Positions 1 through 9,038 of a DNA stretch of 64,000 nucleotides are shown piece after piece. Under the pieces are notes generated by a model. It was not told the origin of the DNA. It searched no databases and worked only from the letters and a program-made list of their open reading frames with translations. The stretch covers positions 87,676-151,675 of the forward strand of contig JAOCZO010000026.1 of NCBI GenBank assembly GCA_026413255.1. The letters run 5' to 3'. The position numbers were made by a program, and so were the translations under genes. How positions within the stretch are numbered: position 1 is the first letter of the stretch; every line of letters starts with the position of its first letter. Origin of the DNA: Fereydounia khargensis. Taxonomy: Eukaryota > Basidiomycota > Ustilaginomycetes > Urocystidales > Fereydouniaceae.

Positions 1-318
1 AGCATGGCAAGATGGACAGAGTGTACATGGAGGTACCTTTGCATTTGAGGCTTGTGTTTGCAGCTGGGAAGCAGCAGTCTGGCTCGATGGTGCAGGAGCT
101 GGAGACGATGCAGAAGCCGCGGATACGGACGACTCTGCTGGTGGTGCGTTGTGTGCGAGCTCTATTGGGTCCTTGGCATCAATGGAGCGAAGCTTGAGTG
201 ACTCGGCAAGCCCAGAGGGTAGATCGTAGGCGTACAGAGGGCGGGCCAGAAAAGGGTGCTTGGTGGGTCCCCTGGCCGTCGACATGGCCCCGATGTCGTA
301 GCTCTGCTGGGCTGACAT
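1..318 (-). CDS. VMS1: VMS1/ANKZF1-like protein, N-terminal part (cut by window edge)
   Basis: An open frame runs from an ATG at 318 to the left edge without a stop, giving at least 106 residues of the N terminus. It reads MSAQQSYDIG, then a block RPLYAYDLPSGLAESLKL, an Ala/Ser/Pro-rich linker and a cysteine cluster (CTLC) at the very edge. A short 'PLYxYDLP..L...L.L' segment followed by a Cys zinc finger is what I know from fungal Vms1, the peptidyl-tRNA endonuclease/release factor of ribosome quality control that acts on stalled 60S and mitochondria. The catalytic VLRF1 domain would lie outside the window. The frame stays open for some codons upstream of 318, so an earlier start is possible. 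A splice donor near the cysteines (GTACCT) cannot be excluded. The gene is divergent from SRP14. Identification rests on one short block, so confidence is moderate. Confidence 0.55.
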   Translation of the reverse strand, partial: MSAQQSYDIGAMSTARGPTKHPFLARPLYAYDLPSGLAESLKLRSIDAKDPIELAHNAPPAESSVSAASASSPAPAPSSQTAASQLQTQASNAKVPPCTLCPSCHA

Positions 319-882
319 TGATCTGCTACTCGGGACAGATGTGTGAACGTTGTTCGACAGGGTATACGATGGGTGTGGTGTGAATGCCGGTGAAGAGAAC
401 CAAGCTACTGGCCTCAACGGGATGGAATGGCCCTGAACAGCGAGGAAGTTGGTGAAGGCGCGTATCTTTTCGAGTCTGTCCCGTTGCAGAAGGATGTGGT
501 GTGACGAGAAGAGTGCAGCGAAAGCGACGAAGAAGCAAGTGTCGAGTCAGGGGGCCTGCTGCTCTCAGAGGCCCGTGTGGCTGAGTCGTGTGCCTTGCTA
601 AACCTCCTGTCAGGTAGGCTTTCAGTTGCTCCACACGAAAACGTCACTCAGCCTGGGTCTTGGAAGAAAAGCGAATGGCCTGTCCGTGATCGACCCTCGC
701 AGCAGTCAGCAGAAGCACCAGCCAGGCTCAGCCAAATCTGGCCAGCCCTTGACGCGTCGTGCGGATCCGACTGCAGCTCAAATTGAGTTTCGGGGTCGTC
801 TAAGCAGTACTGTCACGCACTCCGGCAACATCACGTTCTTTGCTTTAATCACACCAACCCTCCAGAACCAATACACTCTAGG
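319..882. promoter_or_regulatory. Divergent intergenic region VMS1-like / SRP14
   Basis: This is 564 bp between two divergent start codons. Short open frames on both strands lack any recognisable protein. No TATA box stands out. It should hold both promoters. Confidence 0.5.
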
Positions 883-1529
883 ATGCTGCTCACAAATGAA
901 CAGGTAAGTCTGACTACCCTGCTGCTTGTATATCACACGCTTGACTAACTGTTTATGCGCTCTGGCGGCATCTCTTCCAACAGTTCCTCGAAAAGCTGAC
1001 GAGTGTGTTCGAGTCGAGCACCTCAAAGCACTCGATCTACATTACATCCAAGCGTGCGCCTGCCAAGGCGCTTCCGGATGGTGATGTCGAGATGACCTCA
1101 ACCTCGTCTCAGGAGCACATTCCTCTCCTCTTCCGTGCCTCCAATGGCGTGTCCGACTCGTCCAAGATCAAGTTCTCCACGATCGTGCAGCCATCACAGC
1201 TCTCCTCCTTCCAGGCGGCCTATTTGCCCCTGCTCCGCTCGCATCTCTCAACATCGCTCAAGAAGAGGGACAAGGCCAAGGAGCGCAAGACAGACAAGCT
1301 GCGGGAGCAGGCGAGGAAGAAACTTGTCGAGACGGTTGACGGCAAGGAACACATCATCACCAACAAGATTGGAAGCAAGCGGGGTGCAGGGCGACGCAAG
1401 CGACAAAGGGCGCTCAAGAAGGGTGCCGCGCTCCGAAAGGAAAAGGCAAAGGATACCAAGAGGAAGAGGCAGCAACAGCAATCACAATCCCAGCCTAACA
1501 CAGCGACAGCAGCAGCATCACAAAAGTAG
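883..1529 (+). CDS. SRP14: Signal recognition particle 14 kDa subunit (SRP14)
   Basis: There are two exons, 883-903 and 984-1529, with a GTAAGT...CAG intron at 904-983. Exon 1 encodes only MLLTNEQ and joins FLEKLTSVFESS, reproducing the conserved SRP14 start (L...QFL..LT..F). The SRP14 fold continues through KFSTIVQPSQLSSFQAAY and a basic SLKKRDK segment. The protein is 188 residues, longer than animal SRP14 (about 110-136), because of a Lys/Arg-rich then Gln/Ser/Ala-rich C-terminal tail after about residue 110. SRP14 forms the Alu domain with SRP9 and delays elongation while a signal peptide is delivered to the ER; it acts in the cytosol. The intron call is secure because an internal start would lose the first conserved helix. 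Confidence 0.93.
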
Positions 1530-2710
1530 TCGCAATCATCCCACCTTCTCCACGCTGTTCGCTAACGGGAACGCAGGCATGTGGGCAGTAATAGCTCCAT
1601 CCTGTGCCTATTGTCATTCGTCAATGCCCCAATACTTCATCGGCGCAAAGCTTGCCATTGTTGTATCTTGCCGCGTGTTTTTTTCGTCAAAGCGTGTGAG
1701 AAGGCAGCGTATGTCAGATCCAGCTGCCATGTTGCCGCTCTGTGCATGAACCGCAGGCTTTGGCAAGATCACAGTCCTGTACAATAGATTGCGAGGGGGA
1801 AGCCAGCCAGTCAGCCGCAAAAGCACCAGCAAGCAGCCCAATTTGATCCTTCTTGGCCGGCCGGTTGCCTGGCTGAAAACCATGCGGGGGTCGCTGGTAG
1901 ACGCGAGGTTGAGAGGCTGCAGCTCTCAGTGAGGATGAACGCGCGGTCGGTCGGCAGGGAAGGGCGCAGGGCAGGCCAGGGTCAAAGAAATCCAATCCAA
2001 CCTCATGGCTAATGGCTCGTCCTGGCGTGCTGGTGATGAGCCTGCAGCCAAGGTGCATCACTGCTGATGCCAACTCAGCTCGACTCGACTCGACTCCACA
2101 CGCAAGTCAACCCGACCCAACAGGCCCAGCACGCCGACCGGGCTCCAAATCGGCAGCAAGCCCACGCAGGCCAGCAAGGCGGAATCCACATCGGTCACCT
2201 CATTCCCACTGCAGTCAGATAACCTCACTCACCCACGCCCGCCTGTCTCATACCCACAGCCCGTCACCTCTTTTCCCTCCACCACATCACACATCTCCGC
2301 TGCTTGGGCCAGGGCCAAAGGCGAACCTGAACTGGAGCATCCATTTGGCATCTTCAGAGCGAGCGACCGGTGGCGGAAGAGTTGCTAATAATCAATCCTC
2401 CGGTCGTTTCATCTCTTCCCGCAGTCCCCGCACGTATCCAAGCAGCAAAGCTTAAAGTTCTCCAAAGGCGGTGCTCAGCACGGACACGCCCATTCCCAGA
2501 GCAGGCATCGGAAAGGCCGTCATCGTTTCTCGCGCGCAGCTCGCAAACTTCGTCAACTCGACCATTCCCACTCTTCCAACAACCATCCTTTGCATCGGGC
2601 TGAGCTCAGTCGCCCCTGCCCCGGGTCGCGTTCCCGCTCTCCTCGTATGACAGCATAATTCTGAGCTTCCTTTGCCCCGTCTTCCCCAACCCCCTAAGAT
2701 ATTGCGCACC
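1530..2710. other. Intergenic region, SRP14 3' side and DUF726 gene leader
   Basis: No gene was seen. The last 350 bases are rich in C and T with many CCAC/CTCC tracts, typical of a fungal promoter or 5' leader. Open frames here are short and unrelated to known proteins. Confidence 0.6.
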
Positions 2711-5700
2711 ATGTCGCGGCCAGCAGTCTTCAGCATGCCCTCGAGTGATGCGAACGACGACGACGACGAGTGGCAAGCCATGCCTGTCGAGTCATCGTCC
2801 TCCCTCGCCGAACAGAGCATCCCAGACCAGTACGCCAATCCCAACGATATTCCCTATGGCGATGAAGACGATGACGACTCTTCAGATCCGGACGACCCGC
2901 GACGTTTCCGCTCTTGGCCCTCAAGAGGTAGCTCTAGTCGCGACAAGACCTCGTCTGCCTCGTCCCGAACAAAGGCCTCTGCAACCCTGACAGGCAAGGC
3001 CAAGAAGCGTTGGATTCAAGGACGGCTCACGTCCAACTCCAGTGCCGCGCCAACAGGCTCGCCTCCTCCACCAGATAGCTCCAGCCTTTCCTCCAGTAAC
3101 AAGCGGCCAGGTCAGGCAGCCGCAACCAACGCCACCGGCAGGCATCTCGATATCCAAGACGCTCGTGGCTACGACTGGCGTTCCAAGCCTGCCGGCTCTT
3201 CCTCCGACAGCGAAGACGAGGACGGCGGCAAGGAGAAGGGCTACACTCAGCTTCGTCTTGACGAGGACGAAGAATCCGAACAGCTTCACGCTGCTACAGA
3301 GTACCTCTTTCAGGATGGCGCATCAGGACCTAATGGACAGCATGATCCTTACGGAGACTCGGCTGCAACTCCCCTCAGCCAGATGAAGACTACCAAGCAG
3401 CTTTTGTCCGAGGGGCAAAAGATTGCCTATGTCGGACTCTGCAGCCTTGCCTCTGCCGCAATGGTGCGCAGTCTACGCCGCGTACCTGGCAAAGAGCTTG
3501 ACACGGCCAAGCAAAGCATCGAAAGCTGGAAGGTCAAGGTCATGGCTCGCCTCTATCAGCACATGGACATCGAGTCTAGCGAACAGAACATGATCGAGTC
3601 GCTTGCCGGACACGGTGTACTACCCACCGACCTTGCTCCCTCCCTCATCACCACTCAGACCATTTCTAACCCCGACTTTGATCCGGAGGCCCTCCGCGAA
3701 CGCGAAGAGGAGGAGAGGGAAGAGCGCGAGGAGCTGGAACGCAAAAAGGCGTTTGATGAGGAGAGGAATCAGGACCGCCTTCTAGCCGAACAGCAACAGG
3801 CTTCGCACGATCCACCTCCACCATACTCCCAGACTTCCTCGCGAACGGAAGAGCAGGCACCTGAGAAGACAATCACCTCTGAGGAGCCAACAGATTCAAA
3901 CCTTGAAGCCGACTCCAGCCCACCTGCCACACTACCGGCTGAACAAGGCGCTGATTCGGCTTCGAAAGACGCCGACCAGAAAGCGGACACAGCAGAAGAC
4001 CATGCTGCTGAGGACCATGAAGACGAGGACGACGATGATGGCGATATCGGTGGTTTTGGCCAGTCCAAACGATCCTCGGTGACAAAGAAGCACGCCAACA
4101 AAGCAAGCATGTCGGCTTCGGATGTGGTTCGCAGTACCCCCGCATCGCCGCCATTAGATGATTTCGACGATGGCGATATCGGCTCGATGGCCCAAGAAGA
4201 CAGTGCAAAGAAAGGCAAAGAGACTGGGCCCGAGCAACCCTCCCGCGGCGGGCCAGGTACTGAGCCGAGCCAGGAGATGGCCGATGATGGCTCAACAGAT
4301 ATCCAGGCCGATCAACCGGCGGCCGAGGAGCAGACGACACCAAAGCCAAGATCCCTACAGCTCGAGCCCGTCTCTGCTCTTTCTTCATCTCAGAGAGATG
4401 ATACCGATGGCGGCGAGAAGCGAACAACTGGGGACAAGGCCCCCGTAGCACAGGCCGAGCCGATCCTGGCCGACCCAAACACAGCCTCGCAGATAAGCAA
4501 CGCCATTGATGCGAGCGCTGCTCTAAAGCCTGCTCCCGACGTGGTGCAGGCGACCGGTTCAGAGCCAGCTCAGTCCGGATCCACCACAACTACACTCGGC
4601 CTCACCAAGCAGCCCCAGGCTGTCGAGCCTCCACCAGGTGCTCTTGATGGTGTCACCACAACTATCAGCAGTGCCGATCGCACCATCACCCTCGATCTCC
4701 GCTGGACAGTGCTCTGTGATCTGTTCCTCGTGCTGACAGCGGACAGTGTCTATGATGCTCGCTCACGTGTGTTGCTGGAGACAGTCGCCGCTTACCTCGG
4801 CCTGACGTGGATGGATGTCACCAAGTTTGAGAAGCGGATCACAGATGCACTTGAGATTGAAGAGGGAGTCGAAAGCCTTAAGGACAAGGGTGCCCTGAAG
4901 CGCCGCATGGAGATGGCCCGCAAGAAGCGTCTCATGATGATGGGCCTCGCCACTGTCGGTGGTGGTCTGGTCATTGGCCTGTCGGCAGGCTTGCTCGCGC
5001 CAGTCATCGGCGCTGGTGTTGGTGCGGCACTCGGCGCCGTAGGTATCGGAGGCACTTCAGGCTTCCTCGGCGGTGTTGGCGGTGCTGCGCTGATCACTAC
5101 CACAGGCACGGTTGGCGGAATGAGCCTTGGTGGACGTGGAATGAGCCGCCGCACTCGGAGCGTCAAGACGTTTGAGTTCAAGTCGATCCATAACAACAAG
5201 CGAGTCAATGCGATCATCACGGTGCCCGGCTTCATGAGTGGCCCACAGGATGATGTGCGTTTGCCCTTCAGTGTCATTGACAGCGTGATGGGCGACTTGT
5301 TCAGCATCCTGTGGGAGCCAGACATGATGCAGGAGATGGGTAATGCGCTCGGTATCCTTTGGAACGAAACTCTCGTTCAGGGTGTTCAGCAAGTTCTGGC
5401 CGCCACGGTAGCTGGTGCCATGTTCAGCGCCCTCGCCTGGCCGCTGTGGCTCACCAAGCTTGGCTACTTGATTGACAACCCCTGGTCCAACGCGCTGGAT
5501 CGCTCTCAGGCCGCCGGTCTGATCCTTGCCGATATCCTCTCACGCCGCCAGATGGGAGTCAGGCCGATCACGCTTGTCGGCTACAGTCTTGGAGCCCGAG
5601 CCATCTTCTACTGCCTGCTGGAGCTGGCCCGCACAAAATCGTACGGCATCGTTCAGAATGTGTATATCATGGGTGCACCCATCACCGCCAAGGATGACGC

Positions 5701-7507
5701 GTGGAAAATGGCGCGCAGTGTTGTTGCTGGTCGTTTTGTCAGTGCTTTCTCGCGAACCGACTGGATTCTTGGCTACCTTCACCGTGCGGCTTCGGGAGGT
5801 ATGCGTAGCATTGCAGGCCTCCACCCAGTGGAGCGCGTGCAGGACATTGAGAATGTCGATGTCACCCACGTTGTACCCGGTCACTTGCAGTACCGTGCGC
5901 TGATGCCCCTCGTCCTGAGCGAGCTGGGCTTCAAGACCTCGGCCGACTACTTTGACGAGCCAGAAGACTTGTCCAAGATTCCAGAGCGTCAGATCGTGCG
6001 GGAGGACCCCGAATACGAGCTGAAAACGGTCAAGACCAAGACTGGCGGCTTTGGTACCATCTGGCGCCGAAAGGGCGAGAATAAGAGCAACGACAGCTCC
6101 AAAGTGGGATCACCTTCAGGCTCGATTCCGGGTACACCCACCTCGCGCGAGCAGAGCCGAGCAGGAGGAGGAGGAGGCGCTGGTGGCGGCACAGGCGAAT
6201 ACGACTATGACTACGACGAAGACGACATTGACGTCGATGAGGATGGGTTACCTCGGCGGCTGGAAGACCACCCGACAGATACTGCAGACTCCAAATCGAA
6301 GGATATCAAAGAGACAGAAGCTCCCGCAGCCGCATCTGCTCCAGCAGCAGCGCCAGCAGAGAAGCCAGTAGCTCCGCCAATCTCCATTGCTGAGTCCAAA
6401 GTCGCAGCCATGGATGATCCACGTCCAAGGACAGTCGCGACGCCAGAGGCGGACAAGCCACCATCGTATGGAGTCCACTTTGATATCGAAGCGCTTCTTG
6501 CCGAGTTGCGTGAATCGGGAATCGAGGTCAAGGAGCTCGAAAGCTCGCTGCCACCGCTGGTCGCTTCAACAACTGACTCAGCTAGCAAGAAGACGCCTGA
6601 ATCCTCAGCAAAGCCTGGGGCCCAGAAGGAAAAGCTCGAGCTGCCTTCAGCAGCATTCTCTGCGGATCGGACGCCGTCGCCGTCCGCCAGCAAGGCGGCC
6701 ACAGAGAGCCGATTCCAACCGCCTGTTGAGACCCCTTCCGCTGCTGTGAGCTCAATTGAGCCGGCGCAGGACTCGGCAGATGCGCCGCCGCAGAAGCAGC
6801 CTGCCCCCTACCCACGCTCATTCTCATCTTATTCAACAGGGTCATCGAGCGATTCTGCCGGGTATGAGCGATACCAGACGCAATCTTTGGACGCAGGCCC
6901 GACCTTGGCTGGAGATCAGAGTGGCGTGTCTCTCTCTTTCGCTTCATACGACGACGACGAGATTGAAGTGGCACAGCCCTCAAGCGCAGGCTTTACGCTA
7001 CCTGAAGACAGGCTGAGAGGCTACGGTCTGACGGCTGAGACGGCCAAGGAACTCGAGGCCAAGTTCCGCGGTGGTGGCGGTATTGGTGTGGAGCCCAGTA
7101 ACCTGTCGTCCGTGGTCGATCCAGCCGCAGGCAGCTGGGCAACGCCTACCGACGCCGGCGGATGGGGTGGTGGTGCATCATTCGGGTTTGATAGCGAGCC
7201 GGCGGAACTTGCACGGCCAAATCGACCATATGACTCTGGCGCTGGTCGGAGTGATTCGTTGTCGACGTTTGGAGTCGATGCTGGCGGGTTTGGACTGGCG
7301 GGGCCGTCGTCGTCGTCAGCAGGCCTTGGCTTTGGATCGCAGAGCTTGGCATCCAAGGCTAGCCTGAGCGCGCTGGACGAGTCGTTCGTCCGCGCCGCCA
7401 CCTCGTCGTCACACACGCCGAGCAAGAAGAGCTCGACCAAATCAGGCGCCACGGCAGGAATGGGCGCTGATCCATGGGCAGACAATCCATGGGGCGGCAA
7501 TTACTAA
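2711..7507 (+). CDS. DUF726/TMCO4-family membrane protein with alpha/beta-hydrolase core (Mil1-like)
   Basis: The protein is a single exon of 1598 residues. The start at 2711 (GCACCATGT context) is chosen because the open frame upstream has no ATG. Residues 1-650 are acidic, Ser/Glu-rich and disordered. The conserved core begins near 660. A glycine-rich hydrophobic stretch at about 740-800 (GLATVGGGLVIGL, GAGVGAALGAVGIGG) looks like one or two membrane segments. The hydrolase part follows, with ITVPGF, the nucleophile elbow GYSLG at 957-961 (Ser959) and a possible catalytic His at 1058 (VVPGH). The C terminus is disordered and ends PWADNPWGGNY. Relatives are human TMCO4 and yeast Mil1, an AP-1 mu-adaptin ligand at Golgi/endosomes; that role is family knowledge. 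Lipase activity is inferred from the elbow only. The tails make it about twice the family's usual length. Confidence 0.88.
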   Translation: MSRPAVFSMPSSDANDDDDEWQAMPVESSSSLAEQSIPDQYANPNDIPYGDEDDDDSSDPDDPRRFRSWPSRGSSSRDKTSSASSRTKASATLTGKAKKRWIQGRLTSNSSAAPTGSPPPPDSSSLSSSNKRPGQAAATNATGRHLDIQDARGYDWRSKPAGSSSDSEDEDGGKEKGYTQLRLDEDEESEQLHAATEYLFQDGASGPNGQHDPYGDSAATPLSQMKTTKQLLSEGQKIAYVGLCSLASAAMVRSLRRVPGKELDTAKQSIESWKVKVMARLYQHMDIESSEQNMIESLAGHGVLPTDLAPSLITTQTISNPDFDPEALREREEEEREEREELERKKAFDEERNQDRLLAEQQQASHDPPPPYSQTSSRTEEQAPEKTITSEEPTDSNLEADSSPPATLPAEQGADSASKDADQKADTAEDHAAEDHEDEDDDDGDIGGFGQSKRSSVTKKHANKASMSASDVVRSTPASPPLDDFDDGDIGSMAQEDSAKKGKETGPEQPSRGGPGTEPSQEMADDGSTDIQADQPAAEEQTTPKPRSLQLEPVSALSSSQRDDTDGGEKRTTGDKAPVAQAEPILADPNTASQISNAIDASAALKPAPDVVQATGSEPAQSGSTTTTLGLTKQPQAVEPPPGALDGVTTTISSADRTITLDLRWTVLCDLFLVLTADSVYDARSRVLLETVAAYLGLTWMDVTKFEKRITDALEIEEGVESLKDKGALKRRMEMARKKRLMMMGLATVGGGLVIGLSAGLLAPVIGAGVGAALGAVGIGGTSGFLGGVGGAALITTTGTVGGMSLGGRGMSRRTRSVKTFEFKSIHNNKRVNAIITVPGFMSGPQDDVRLPFSVIDSVMGDLFSILWEPDMMQEMGNALGILWNETLVQGVQQVLAATVAGAMFSALAWPLWLTKLGYLIDNPWSNALDRSQAAGLILADILSRRQMGVRPITLVGYSLGARAIFYCLLELARTKSYGIVQNVYIMGAPITAKDDAWKMARSVVAGRFVSAFSRTDWILGYLHRAASGGMRSIAGLHPVERVQDIENVDVTHVVPGHLQYRALMPLVLSELGFKTSADYFDEPEDLSKIPERQIVREDPEYELKTVKTKTGGFGTIWRRKGENKSNDSSKVGSPSGSIPGTPTSREQSRAGGGGGAGGGTGEYDYDYDEDDIDVDEDGLPRRLEDHPTDTADSKSKDIKETEAPAAASAPAAAPAEKPVAPPISIAESKVAAMDDPRPRTVATPEADKPPSYGVHFDIEALLAELRESGIEVKELESSLPPLVASTTDSASKKTPESSAKPGAQKEKLELPSAAFSADRTPSPSASKAATESRFQPPVETPSAAVSSIEPAQDSADAPPQKQPAPYPRSFSSYSTGSSSDSAGYERYQTQSLDAGPTLAGDQSGVSLSFASYDDDEIEVAQPSSAGFTLPEDRLRGYGLTAETAKELEAKFRGGGGIGVEPSNLSSVVDPAAGSWATPTDAGGWGGGASFGFDSEPAELARPNRPYDSGAGRSDSLSTFGVDAGGFGLAGPSSSSAGLGFGSQSLASKASLSALDESFVRAATSSSHTPSKKSSTKSGATAGMGADPWADNPWGGNY

Positions 7508-8057
7508 GAAACGACCTGTCACCCTGGGATTTGCGCACTGAAGCATTTCTTTCCGTTTCATCCACGTAAAAGCATTGCATATCCCGCACCTTGGCTATTC
7601 ATCAATATCATTCTTACCATGGCGCTGTCTATCAAGCATACTGTATTGATTCAACCACTGCGTTTTGTTTTGTGCATGTGTGTGAGGCCAAGCCGTTGTC
7701 GATGCGGCTGTGTTGGCGCCGGAAGAGAAGCAGAGCGGGTGCGATGATTTGCAGGGAGCGGGAGCAGGAGGAGCGGATAGGCTGATCAGGGTCGCGGCAG
7801 GAGACTGTATGGATCGGGAATCTTGGCTTGGCGTCAGCAAACCAGGGTCACGCAGAGGCCCAATCGAACGTGCCGCACACGGTGATGGATGACGCTCATG
7901 TGCTGGTCGGACCCTAGATTGCCCATAGATAGCCGAGGGAAGGAAGGGAGAACTACAGTACTGCACTGCTAGCAACGATACCAAGGGTGGGAAGATGTGC
8001 CGGTTGTGATCACGCTGCAGACCGTCCAAACCAATCATTTAATGACAGTAGCAGCAA

Positions 8058-8078
8058 CAGCAGCAGCAGCAGCAGCAG
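8058..8078. repeat. CAG trinucleotide microsatellite
   Basis: About seven CAG units lie in non-coding DNA between two genes. Confidence 0.8.
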
Positions 8079-8755
8079 GGTCGAACCCTGTTCCATCAGC
8101 CAGCTAGCCAGCCAGCTAGCTAGTCAGACAGGGAGGTGTGTGCTGTACGTGGCTAGCCATCGAGAGCAGAGCAGAGCAGAGCAGTGAGTGACACCAGCGA
8201 GTGGCATCGGGGGTTGTGTGGCCCGTGGCTTGGCTGGCTGGAAGGATTTGGAGAGTTTGTGATTCAGGTGACAGTCTGGCCGAGTGCCTGCCGGATGAGC
8301 GTGGACGCGTTGTGACGTCTTTTGTTGGGTTATCGATCGTCATATCGCAATGTGACAGTGCAGGGCGAGGGCCAGGGCCCGTGCCCCCTCTCTCGCGCAC
8401 TCGCTCTCGCGGCAGCACGGTCCGGGTGCACGAGCTCGAGCTCAGGAAGAATTCCGAAGTGAGTGAAAGTGGAGTTTTGATCGAAAGCGCGATGCAGCCC
8501 AGCCCAGCCCAGTTACTTACGCAGTCAGAATAAAATTGATTGGACTGGCCTGTATGCGTACGCGGATCCAACGCGAAGCATTTGGGGTGGAATTTCCAGC
8601 CGATCGCGCTCAAAGCGCCTGAACCTGTCTGGTCGTCGGTCGGTCCGTCCGTTCGCTGCGTACGTGTTGGCTTCAGCTGCATGGACAGCCTGCAGCCCAA
8701 CCAGACTGACACACTGATACACTTGGACTGAGCGGGAGCCATCGAGGTCCACATG

Positions 8756-8819
8756 CTCCTGCCTCCTCCTGCCTCCTCCTGCCTCCTCCTGCTCCTCCTG
8801 CTCCTCCTGCTCCTCCTCT
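8756..8819. repeat. Pyrimidine-rich CTCCTGC minisatellite in transketolase promoter
   Basis: Tandem TCCTGCC/TCCTGC units form a strand-asymmetric CT tract 220-280 bp upstream of the transketolase ATG. Such tracts are common in promoters of highly expressed fungal genes. A regulatory role here is inference. Confidence 0.65.
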
Positions 8820-9038
8820 GCTACTGCCCCCACGCCGCTGCGCTGCGCTGCGCTCTTCCCGTTCCCCTCGCCTTGCCTTGACTGCTCAGTGATCTCCGTT
8901 CCTCAGAGCAGCGAGCAGCGAGCAGCCTTCAACCTTCAAATTCCACGCCCAGCGGCCTTCCTTCTTACCCTTCATATACCTCCCTTTCTTCCATCCTTTC
9001 TTCCCCCTCTTCCATCCCCCAAAAATCATTCTATCACC

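Larger units (their letters stand above)
7508..9038. other. Intergenic region between DUF726 gene and transketolase
   Basis: This is 1.5 kb without a recognisable gene. It holds a TACTGTA at 7639-7645, a TACAGTACTG at 7954-7963, a CAG repeat near 8058-8078, AGCC/AGCT-rich sequence around 8100-8130 and a long CT-rich tract at 8756-8819, followed by the pyrimidine-rich transketolase leader. Confidence 0.6.

Noticed and set aside
8040-8130. tRNA-like segment on the minus strand (GGTTCGACCCT resembling a B box, TGGCTAGCTGG resembling an A box)
   Set aside because: No seven-base acceptor stem or anticodon arm can be folded. The match comes from simple AGCC/CAG repeats.
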